Shown here piece by piece: positions 1-5,720 of a stretch of 7,782 nucleotides of DNA. A program made the translations under genes and the position numbers. The stretch comes from Paracoccaceae bacterium. Its GTDB lineage: Bacteria; Pseudomonadota; Alphaproteobacteria; Rhodobacterales; Rhodobacteraceae. The stretch covers positions 1 through 7,782 of the forward strand of contig JALQYS010000192.1 of the NCBI GenBank assembly GCA_023254015.1. Reading direction: 5' to 3'. The notes under the pieces were generated by a model. It was not told the DNA's origin. It was given only the letters and a program-made list of their open reading frames with translations, and searched no databases. Each line of letters opens with the position of its first letter. Position 1 is the stretch's first letter.

Positions 1-351
1 GTTCTCTCCGATCTTGATCCCGATGCCTTTGCGATCCTGCTGCGCAATCTGGTGGAAAACGCCCTGCGCCACGGGCAGGCAGAGACGCCGGTCGAGGTGG
101 CGCTGCAGGCGGATGGCACGCTGGTGGTGGCCAATGACGGCCCGGTGGTACCCGCCGAGGCACTGGCCCGGCTGACCAGCCGGTTTGAAAGATCGGCCCT
201 TGCAGGCAGCGGCAGCGGGCTTGGCCTTGCCATCGTCGCGGCGATCGCCGAACGCAGCGGCGGCCGGCTTGAACTGGCCTCGCCCCGCCCCGGCGGCAGT
301 TCAGGGTTCGAGGCGCGGTTCAGCCCCGCACCGGGCCCGAGCGGCGGATAG
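1..351 (+). CDS. Sensor histidine kinase, C-terminal ATP-binding domain (5' end outside window)
   Basis: This is the last 116 residues of a two-component sensor kinase; the sensor, HAMP and phospho-acceptor His parts lie upstream of the window. The HATPase_c (GHKL) landmarks appear in order: N box LLRNLVENALRHG with Asn20 (numbered from window base 1), G1 box NDGP with Asp46-Gly47, an F-box-like LTSRFER near residues 58-64, and G2 box GSGSGLGLAIV near 69-79. The domain binds ATP and phosphorylates the kinase's own His, normally followed by transfer to a response regulator whose gene would be upstream. Overall it resembles the QseC/EnvZ-type HPK fold, but the stimulus cannot be told from this fragment. 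The frame is open from base 1 and ends at TAG 349-351. It converges on the MBL gene, with only 20 bases between the stop codons. Confidence 0.9.
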   Translation, partial: VLSDLDPDAFAILLRNLVENALRHGQAETPVEVALQADGTLVVANDGPVVPAEALARLTSRFERSALAGSGSGLGLAIVAAIAERSGGRLELASPRPGGSSGFEARFSPAPGPSGG

Positions 352-362
352 ACCCGCCCTTT
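343..362 (+). terminator. Weak candidate terminator between convergent genes
   Basis: GGCGG (343-347) can pair with CCGCC (354-358) around a six-base loop that contains the TAG stop of the kinase gene. It is followed by a short, impure pyrimidine run (CTTTCCT). The stem is only 5 bp and the U tract is poor, so this is a possibility only. No other hairpin fits in the 20-base gap between the converging genes. Confidence 0.3.
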
Positions 363-371
363 CCTGCCGGA

Positions 372-2006
372 TCAGTGCCGCTTGGGCGGCCGCTCCTCGT
401 CGTGCGGCCGCGCCTCTTCGGGGGCAAGGGCCGCCCGCAGGCGCCGGATCAGGACGGCGCGCTGCTTTTCGTCCGGGGTGGCGGCCAGCGCCTCGTTGAC
501 GTCAAGGATCAGCCGCGAGACATCGTTGTGCCAATCGAGCCGCGCCACCTTGCCTGCGGGCAAGCGCGGATGCGGTGCCCCCTCCACCCGCCGGGCGCCG
601 GTGTCGGTCAGATCAAAGGCCTGATCAAGTTCGGGCTGCAGGATATGGGCGGCGTCCAGAACCCCGGTCAGCCGCGCGGCCAGCCCCTGAATTGCGGCAG
701 GCTCGCCATGCACCAGAAAAAGGTCATGGGTCAGCGGCAGGCGGGCCTTGATCCAGTCGGCCAGTTCCGGGCCGTCGGCGTGGCCGGAGTAAAGCTCCAG
801 CGACCGGATGCGGGCGCGCACGCTGAACTCCTCGCCCTGAATCCGGACCGATTGCGCCCCGTTCTGCAGGATGCGCCCCAGCGTGCCCTCGGCCTGAAAG
901 CCAGTGAACAGCACCGTCGCCTCGTCGCGCCAGATCCAGTTCTTCAGCCGATGGCGGATGCGCCCGGCATCGCACATGCCCGAGGCGGCGATGACGATGT
1001 GAAAGCCGTGCAGCCGGTCCAGCGCCATGCTTTGTTCGCGGGTTTCGGTGAAATGCAGGTTGCGGGCGCGCAGGCCCTGCATCAGCACCGCCCCGTCCTC
1101 AAGCTCGCGGTGGTGTCTGGCAAAGACCTTCGAGGCCTTGGTGGCAAGCGGGCTGTCGACATGGATCGGAATGTCGGGCAATTCGCCCTCGGCGATCAGG
1201 CGGCCGATGTCACTTATCAATTCTTGCGCGCGTTCCACCGCGAAGGACGGGATCAGCAGAACGCCGTTCGGATGGATCGCCGCCCGGATCTCGTCGCGCA
1301 AGAGGCGGCGGCGGGTGGTGGCGGTGGCATCCAGCCGGTCCACATCGCCATAGGTGGATTCGCAGATCAGGTAATCGACACCCGCCGGACCTTCGGGGTC
1401 GGCATGCATCAGCTTGAAATCCGGCCCGATGTCGGCCGAAAACATCAGCCGCAGCGGCCCGTCGCCCGCCGGCCCCTGCACCTCGATCTCGACCGAGGCG
1501 GAGCCCAGAAGATGGCCCGCGTTCCAGAACCGGGCGCGCAGGCCGGGCAGGACGGAGAACCAGTCGTTCAGATCATGGGGGTGAAAGCGTTTGAGGCAGG
1601 CCTCGACATCGGCGCTGTCATAGATCGGCGCCACCCTGTCGCGGCCGCGCTGGGCAGCCCGGCGATTGAACTGCTCGACCTCCAGTTCCTGGATATGGGC
1701 GCTGTCGGGCAGCATGACGCCGGCAAGGTCGGTCGTGGCCGGGGTGGCGTGGATCGCGCCGGAAAAGCCGTGCCGCACCAGTTTCGGCAGCAGGCCGGAA
1801 TGGTCGATATGGGCATGGCTGAGGATCACGGCCGCAATCCGGTCGGGTTCAAAGGGAAAGGGGCGGTAGTTCAGCTCCTTTTCCGTCTTGGAGCCCTGAA
1901 ACATGCCGCAATCGATCAGGATCTGCCCCTGATCGGTTTCGAGCCGAAAGCAGGAGCCGGTGACCGCCCCTGCGGCACCGTGAAAGGTCAGGCGGGGATG
2001 ACGCAT
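372..2006 (-). CDS. MBL-fold / beta-CASP / RMMBL protein, putative RNA-processing exonuclease-like hydrolase
   Basis: This 544-residue protein has the three-part architecture of the CPSF73/YSH1-like nucleases. The metallo-beta-lactamase core starts at the N terminus (LTFHGAAGAVTGSC, about residues 6-19) and carries the zinc motif SHAHIDH with His64, His66, Asp68 and His69. A further metal-site stretch GHLLGSAS and an SADIGPD segment follow. The beta-CASP part includes LLIPSFAVERAQE and HVDSPLATKAS. The C-terminal RMMBL segment contains LYSGHADGPELADW and LFLVHGEP. Family members cleave RNA using two zinc ions, but bacterial stand-alone members like this one are mostly uncharacterised, so the substrate is unknown. 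The ATG at 2006 places the protein start directly before the family's first beta strand. An in-frame ATG at 2042 would add 12 residues (MTAAALRERTSP) and overlap the phaC stop as ATGA. Neither has a strong ribosome binding site. It is very likely cotranscribed with phaC just upstream. It is cytoplasmic, with no signal peptide visible. Confidence 0.9.
   Translation of the reverse strand: MRHPRLTFHGAAGAVTGSCFRLETDQGQILIDCGMFQGSKTEKELNYRPFPFEPDRIAAVILSHAHIDHSGLLPKLVRHGFSGAIHATPATTDLAGVMLPDSAHIQELEVEQFNRRAAQRGRDRVAPIYDSADVEACLKRFHPHDLNDWFSVLPGLRARFWNAGHLLGSASVEIEVQGPAGDGPLRLMFSADIGPDFKLMHADPEGPAGVDYLICESTYGDVDRLDATATTRRRLLRDEIRAAIHPNGVLLIPSFAVERAQELISDIGRLIAEGELPDIPIHVDSPLATKASKVFARHHRELEDGAVLMQGLRARNLHFTETREQSMALDRLHGFHIVIAASGMCDAGRIRHRLKNWIWRDEATVLFTGFQAEGTLGRILQNGAQSVRIQGEEFSVRARIRSLELYSGHADGPELADWIKARLPLTHDLFLVHGEPAAIQGLAARLTGVLDAAHILQPELDQAFDLTDTGARRVEGAPHPRLPAGKVARLDWHNDVSRLILDVNEALAATPDEKQRAVLIRRLRAALAPEEARPHDEERPPKRH
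386..411. repeat. Paired GCGGCCGC palindromes forming an 8-bp hairpin
   Basis: The 8-base palindrome GCGGCCGC occurs at 386-393 and again at 404-411, with 10 bases between. Because each copy is self-complementary, the two can pair as an all-GC 8-bp stem near the 3' end of the MBL mRNA, within its last coding codons. No U tract follows on either strand, so it is not a standard intrinsic terminator. It could stabilise the message end or be an accident of high GC. Confidence 0.45.
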
Positions 2007-2038
2007 CGGGGATGTTCTTTCGCGGAGGGCGGCGGCGG

Positions 2039-3880
2039 TCATGTCTGGAACACATAGGTTCCGGGGGCGGCGCACAGGGGCGCAAGGCCGCGGTCGGGCG
2101 CGCCCGTGACGGGCACCGGACCGGGGCCGCTGCTTTGGCCCTGCAACCAGTCGCGCCAGGCGGGCCACCACGATCCGGCCTGCGGCGCGGCCGTGGCAAA
2201 CCAGTCGTCGGGGCCGACATAGAAGGCCCCGTGCGGCCGGTGCGACAGGCGAAAGCGGCTGCGCGGGTTGCCCGGTTCGTTGACGATGCCGCTGTTGTGG
2301 CCGCCGCTGGTCAGCACGAAGGTCAGGTCGCAATCGGTGAAGAGCTGGGTCTTGTAGACCGATTTCCACGGCGCGATATGGTCGGTTTCGGTCGCCACCA
2401 CGAACATCGGCGCCGAGATGCCCTTCAGCGCGATCACCCGGCCCTCGACGGCAAAGCGCCCGGCGGTCAGGCGGTTTTCAAGGAAAAGGCCCCGCAGGTA
2501 TTCCCCGTGCATCCGCGCCGGCATCCGCGTGGTGTCGGCCACCCAGACGCCCATATCGGTGGGCAGATCATCCTGCCCAAGGAAATAGCGCTGCACAGCG
2601 CGCGACCAGATCAGATCCTCGGACCGGATGGTGGAAAAGGTGCGCGCCATCTGCGGGCGGTCCAGATAGCCCTGATCCCACATCATGTCTTCCAGAAAGG
2701 TGACCTGACTTTCGTCGACGAAAAGCAAAAGCTCCCCGGCCTCGGCGAAATCGACCTGGGCGGCCATGAGCGTGACGCTGGCCAGCCGGTCATCGCCATC
2801 GCGCGCCATGGTGGCCGCCGCAATCGCCAGCATGGTGCCGCCCAGGCAATAGCCCACCGCATGCACCTTGCGGTCGGGCACGATCTGGCACACGGCATCC
2901 AGCGCGGCCATGACCCCGGTCGTGCGGTAATCTTCCAGTGACAGGTCCGCCTGTTCGGCGGTCGGGTTGCACCACGAGATCACGAACACCGTGAACCCCT
3001 GCCCCACCAGATACCTGACCATGGAATTGTGGGGCGACAGATCAAGGATGTAATATTTCATGATCCAGGCCGGCACGATCAGGATCGGCTCTGCCTGCAC
3101 CGTTTCGGTTTGCGGCGCATATTGGATCAGCTCGAACAGCGCGTTGCGAAAGACCACCGTGCCGGGGGTGCAGGCCAGATCCTGCCCCACCTTGAAGCCC
3201 TCGGGTGCAGGGTCGTGGGTCTGGGTCAGGATCTTGACCATATCCTGCGCGACATGGGCGGCCCCCTCGGTCAGGTTGCGCCCGGCGCTGGCCAGCGTTG
3301 CCTCGATGATCTCGGGGTTCAGCGCGGGGAAGTTCGACGGCGACACCGTGTCCAGCATCTGCCGCGCCATGAACCGGGCCCGGTTGGCATCTTCGGGCCG
3401 CAGGCCGCGCAGGTGGTCTGTCGCCTGGTCCCACCAATCCTGCACAGCCAGAAAGCCCTGTTGCCACAAAAGGAAGGGCGGGCTTTGCCATCCGGGATGA
3501 TGGAACCGATGGTCATAGGGTTTGGGCGCAAAGGGGGGCGGCGCGTCGGACTTGCCCCGCATGGCAAGCGTCATCAGCTTCAGGGCGTTTTGCTGCGCGC
3601 GCTCGGCCAGTTCCATTTGCCGCCCGGGCGCATGGCTCAGATGAAAGGCCCAGTCGGCCCAGGACTCGAGGAAGGCATGGGACGAGACGCCGCCCGTCAG
3701 CCGGGCCAGAGCGGCGCGCAGGCCGCGGTCAAGGTTGTGATGGGCGTGCGCCTCGGCCCCGTTGTCGGGTTTTTCAGCCGCGACCGGAACCAGATCGGTT
3801 CCCGTGGGCGCGAGGGGGGGCGACGGGGAAGCAGCGGGGGAAACGGTGGGAGAAACGGTGGCGGCGGGTTTGCGGGGCAT
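2039..3880 (-). CDS. phaC: Polyhydroxyalkanoate (PHA) synthase, PhaC family with PHBC_N-type N terminus
   Basis: This 613-residue enzyme polymerises (R)-3-hydroxyacyl-CoA into storage polyester at the granule surface, releasing CoA. The lipase-box-like motif GYCLGGT carries the nucleophile Cys345. Asp500 (in ATETDHIAPW) and His528 (in SGGHNSGIVNEPG) complete the Cys-Asp-His triad, and the Asp-to-His spacing of 28 matches the Cupriavidus necator class I enzyme. The synthase signature PAWIMKYYILDLSP precedes the catalytic domain. The first ~50 residues are Pro/Ala/Ser/Thr-rich and probably disordered. They are followed by LDRGLRAALARLTGG and a segment around ALKLMTLAMRG that resemble the PHBC_N and PhaC_N regions, as in the longer PhaC versions of many alphaproteobacteria. 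No phaR, phaP, phaA or phaB is in view, so this may be a secondary synthase outside the main pha cluster. The MBL hydrolase follows within 0-32 bases. No good ribosome binding site is seen before the ATG at 3880, so the start is less certain than the core. Confidence 0.95.
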   Translation of the reverse strand: MPRKPAATVSPTVSPAASPSPPLAPTGTDLVPVAAEKPDNGAEAHAHHNLDRGLRAALARLTGGVSSHAFLESWADWAFHLSHAPGRQMELAERAQQNALKLMTLAMRGKSDAPPPFAPKPYDHRFHHPGWQSPPFLLWQQGFLAVQDWWDQATDHLRGLRPEDANRARFMARQMLDTVSPSNFPALNPEIIEATLASAGRNLTEGAAHVAQDMVKILTQTHDPAPEGFKVGQDLACTPGTVVFRNALFELIQYAPQTETVQAEPILIVPAWIMKYYILDLSPHNSMVRYLVGQGFTVFVISWCNPTAEQADLSLEDYRTTGVMAALDAVCQIVPDRKVHAVGYCLGGTMLAIAAATMARDGDDRLASVTLMAAQVDFAEAGELLLFVDESQVTFLEDMMWDQGYLDRPQMARTFSTIRSEDLIWSRAVQRYFLGQDDLPTDMGVWVADTTRMPARMHGEYLRGLFLENRLTAGRFAVEGRVIALKGISAPMFVVATETDHIAPWKSVYKTQLFTDCDLTFVLTSGGHNSGIVNEPGNPRSRFRLSHRPHGAFYVGPDDWFATAAPQAGSWWPAWRDWLQGQSSGPGPVPVTGAPDRGLAPLCAAPGTYVFQT

Positions 3881-4142
3881 GGGAGGTCATCCGGAGCTGG
3901 CGGGAAGGCGGGCGGCCTGACGTTCGGGCCGGCAGGGCAAAAGGGCGCGGGGCGTGAAAGGCATTTCATCGATCGGATACTGACCTTGGATGTGCCAGAA
4001 ATCCCCCGCCTTGATCCAGCGCAATCTGCGCGGGTTTGCGCCTGCCTGGCTGCCTCTTTCCCGGCGGCCCCGCCCTTCGCATCGGGGGGTGACGCCAGCG
4101 CGCGGTTCTGGTCAAGTGCGGCATCGGAAACGGGGGACGGCG
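3881..4142. other. Divergent intergenic region between phaC and the TRIC gene
   Basis: This 262-base GC-rich gap must hold the promoters for both diverging units, but no convincing sigma-70 pair was found on either strand. The only small symmetry noticed is TGAAA (3955-3959), then GGCA, then TTTCA (3964-3968), a 5-bp inverted repeat too short to call an operator with confidence. GC-rich alphaproteobacterial promoters are often degenerate, so the absence of a recognisable box says little. No RNA gene or small open frame with family-like sequence was seen. Confidence 0.5.
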
Positions 4143-4793
4143 ATGGATATTGCGGCGGCGATGACCGGGCTTGATCTGGCGGCGGCGGCGGTCTTTGCCG
4201 CCACGGGGGCGCTGGTGGCCTCGCGGAAGGAGATGGACCTTCTGGGCTTTCTGTGGCTGGGGGTCGTCACCGGCATCGGCGGGGGCACGCTGCGCGATCT
4301 GCTGTTGGGTCTGCCGGTGTTCTGGGTGCGCGATCCGGCGCCGGTGGCGGTCTGCCTTGCGGTGGCGGGGCTTGCGCATTTCACCGCCCCCCTGATCGGA
4401 TCGCGCTATCGGCTGCTTCTCTATCTTGACGCGCTGGGCATGGCCCTGGTGACGGTGGCCGGCGCGGCCAAGGGGGTGGATGCCGGCGCAGGCGCGCTGG
4501 TGGCGCTGGTGATGGGGGTCATCACCGCCTCTTTCGGCGGCATCCTGCGCGATCTTCTGGGGCAGGAACCCTCGATCCTCTTGCGCAAGGAGGTCTATGT
4601 CAGCGCCTCGGTTGCCGGGGCGGCGCTGTTTCTTGCGGCCGAGACCGCCGGCGCCGGGCGCGAGCTGGCGATGGGGCTGGGCATCGCCTCGGCCGCGGGC
4701 TTGCGGGCGGCGGCGATCCGGGGAAACTGGGCGCTGCCGGTCTATCGGCCAAGGCCGGGGCGCACGCCGGATGACAAGGGAGGGGTAAGCTGA
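4143..4793 (+). CDS. TRIC cation channel family (UPF0126, YicG/YadS-like) membrane protein
   Basis: This 216-residue, strongly hydrophobic protein has about seven predicted membrane segments. It shows the two internally related, glycine-rich repeats typical of bacterial TRIC-family proteins: GIGGGTLRDLLLG near residues 39-51 and ASFGGILRDLLG in the second half. Animal TRIC channels are trimeric potassium channels, and prokaryotic homologues form similar trimers. The physiological ion and role in bacteria remain poorly defined, and E. coli YicG has been linked to glycine uptake in some work. The ATG at 4143 is chosen because it starts directly before the first hydrophobic helix and has a GGGGGA stretch (4132-4137) 5 bases upstream. 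The frame stays open upstream to 3990, but that part is Arg/Pro-rich and unlike a family N terminus. The stop codon overlaps the start of the SMR gene by one base (TGATG), implying translational coupling. Confidence 0.88.
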   Translation: MDIAAAMTGLDLAAAAVFAATGALVASRKEMDLLGFLWLGVVTGIGGGTLRDLLLGLPVFWVRDPAPVAVCLAVAGLAHFTAPLIGSRYRLLLYLDALGMALVTVAGAAKGVDAGAGALVALVMGVITASFGGILRDLLGQEPSILLRKEVYVSASVAGAALFLAAETAGAGRELAMGLGIASAAGLRAAAIRGNWALPVYRPRPGRTPDDKGGVS

Positions 4794-5128
4794 TGATAAA
4801 GACCTATGCGTTCCTTATGGCCGCCATCGCGCTGGAGGTGCTGGCCACCACCGCCCTTGCCCGATCGGCCAGCTTTACCCGGCTTGTGCCCTCGGTTGTG
4901 GCGGTTCTGGGCTATGCCGGGGCGTTCTGGTTCCTCTCCATGCCGCTGCGGACCCTGCCGACCGGGGTGGTCTATGCGATCTGGTCGGGGCTGGGGATCG
5001 TGCTCATCACCTCGGTCGCCTGGGTCTGGTTCCGCCAGACGCTGGATGGCCCGGCCCTTCTGGGCATGGGGATGATTCTGGCGGGGGTTCTGGTGATCCA
5101 CCTGTTCTCGACCACCGGGGTCAAGTGA
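4793..5128 (+). CDS. Small multidrug resistance (SMR) family transporter, EmrE/QacE/Gdx-like
   Basis: This 111-residue, four-helix inner-membrane protein works as an antiparallel dimer exchanging protons for cationic compounds or guanidinium. The essential membrane carboxylate is Glu15 (MIKTYAFLMAAIALEVLATT), equivalent to Glu14 of EmrE. The family's third-helix motif VVYAIWSGLG is intact, as is the fourth helix (LLGMGMILAGVLVIHL). Length is normal for the family. Whether it is a drug (Qac) or guanidinium (Gdx) exporter cannot be settled by eye; the TALARS stretch after Glu15 and the AIWSG motif favour the EmrE/QacE-like side. A clear ribosome binding site GGAGG (4779-4783) lies 9 bases before the ATG, which overlaps the TRIC stop by one base, so the two membrane proteins are made from one mRNA. 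Confidence 0.93.
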   Translation: MIKTYAFLMAAIALEVLATTALARSASFTRLVPSVVAVLGYAGAFWFLSMPLRTLPTGVVYAIWSGLGIVLITSVAWVWFRQTLDGPALLGMGMILAGVLVIHLFSTTGVK

Positions 5129-5164
5129 GGGAGGCAAGTGAGGTGGCCCCACGTCCCGGCCCTC

Positions 5165-5195
5165 TTGACGCGGCGGCGCGGCCTTCCGATATATC
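5165..5195 (+). promoter_or_regulatory. Candidate sigma-70-type promoter for trxC
   Basis: TTGACG (5165-5170) is a five-of-six match to the -35 box. An AT-rich patch GATATATC (5188-5195) in otherwise GC-rich DNA could hold the -10 box: GATATA gives 17-base spacing with three matches, and TATATC gives 19-base spacing with four. It lies in the 92-base gap between the SMR stop and trxC, the right place for an independent trxC promoter. No terminator for the SMR operon was found in the gap. Confidence 0.45.
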
Positions 5196-5210
5196 CTGAA
5201 ATTGGAATAT

Positions 5211-5214
5211 GAGG
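5211..5214 (+). promoter_or_regulatory. Ribosome binding site deciding the trxC start
   Basis: GAGG sits 6 bases before the ATG at 5221, a normal spacing. An in-frame ATG at 5209 overlaps this site and has no ribosome binding site of its own, so the start at 5221 (MTEAVKLTC) is preferred over MRFPMTEAVKLTC. Confidence 0.6.
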
Positions 5215-5220
5215 TTCCCC

Positions 5221-5664
5221 ATGACCGAGGCCGTAAAACTGACCTGCGCCACCTGTGGCCAGATGAACCGGGTGCCGACCGCCAAGCTGGCCGACGGGCC
5301 GAAATGCGGCTCTTGCGGCGATCCCCTTGCCGATGGCCGGGTGGCCGAGCTGGACGCGCGCGCCCATGACAAGGCCACCCGCGGCGACGAGTTGCCGCTG
5401 CTGGTCGATTACTGGGCCCCCTGGTGCGGCCCCTGCCGGATGATGGCGCCGACCTTCCACCAGGCTGCCATCGACCTCGAGCCTTATGCCCGCCTGGCCA
5501 AGGTTGACACCGAGGCCGAGCAACAACTCGCCGCCCGCTTCAACATCCGCAGCATCCCGACCCTGGCCGTCTTCAAGGGGGGCCGTGAAGTCGCCCGCCA
5601 GAGCGGCGCGCTCGACCTCGGCAGCCTGAAACGCTGGCTGCAGCCGCACCTTCACCAGCCTTAA
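5221..5664 (+). CDS. trxC: Thioredoxin 2 (TrxC), zinc-ribbon thioredoxin
   Basis: This 147-residue cytoplasmic thiol-disulfide reductase has the TrxC-specific N-terminal zinc ribbon: Cys9-x-x-Cys12 and Cys29-x-x-Cys32. A complete thioredoxin fold follows, with the active site WCGPC (Trp68, Cys69, Cys72) and the cis-proline Pro113 in IRSIPT. It reduces protein disulfides with electrons from thioredoxin reductase, and TrxC proteins are commonly tied to oxidative stress. Length fits the family. The front half (to about residue 75) looks Rhodobacteraceae-like. The back half (AKVDTEAEQQLAARF and the remainder) looks more like betaproteobacterial TrxC, and CTC leucine codons become more frequent there. 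The very conserved active-site stretch (about 5406-5456) is therefore a place where two genomes could have been joined. The gene is intact as read. It has a candidate promoter of its own, and its stop codon lies inside the following sigma-28-like -35 box. Confidence 0.95.
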   Translation: MTEAVKLTCATCGQMNRVPTAKLADGPKCGSCGDPLADGRVAELDARAHDKATRGDELPLLVDYWAPWCGPCRMMAPTFHQAAIDLEPYARLAKVDTEAEQQLAARFNIRSIPTLAVFKGGREVARQSGALDLGSLKRWLQPHLHQP

Positions 5665-5687
5665 CTTTTCGCCAGGGGCGCCGTTAA
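5661..5687 (+). promoter_or_regulatory. Sigma-28 (FliA)-like promoter
   Basis: TTAACTTT (5661-5668), an 11-base spacer, then GCCGTTAA (5680-5687). The enterobacterial FliA consensus is TAAAGTTT, 11 bases, GCCGATAA: the match is 6 of 8 in the -35 box, 7 of 8 in the -10 box, with the exact spacing. Transcription would begin near 5693-5696. It would drive the calcium-binding-loop gene and, 34 bases further on, the chemoreceptor, and a chemoreceptor is a typical member of the FliA-dependent late flagellar class. The -35 box overlaps the trxC stop codon. Confidence 0.7.
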
Positions 5688-5708
5688 CAATGTGTCACAA
5701 CACATTGT
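5687..5708. repeat. Perfect 9-bp inverted repeat at the predicted transcription start
   Basis: ACAATGTGT (5687-5695), spacer CACA (5696-5699), ACACATTGT (5700-5708). The arms are exactly complementary. The repeat starts at the last base of the sigma-28-like -10 box and spans the predicted start site, as an operator would. In RNA it would sit just before the ribosome binding site GGAGG (5711-5715) of the next gene. No U run follows on either strand, so a trxC terminator is unlikely. Confidence 0.8.
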
Positions 5709-5720
5709 CCGGAGGCCCCC

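Noticed and set aside
375..2057. Very long open frame on the + strand (560 codons) opposite the MBL gene
   Set aside because: It is antisense to a gene with intact MBL/beta-CASP motifs. Its translation is rich in Gly, Arg, Gln and Asp with no recognisable family, as expected from high-GC third-position bias.
2012..4174. Long + strand open frames (2012-2941 and 3029-4174) opposite phaC
   Set aside because: phaC on the other strand has its complete catalytic triad and family motifs. These frames are shadows without family-like sequence.
5687..5708. The 9-bp inverted repeat read as a trxC terminator
   Set aside because: No run of T follows on either strand and the stem is not GC-rich. Its position at the predicted start of transcription fits an operator better.
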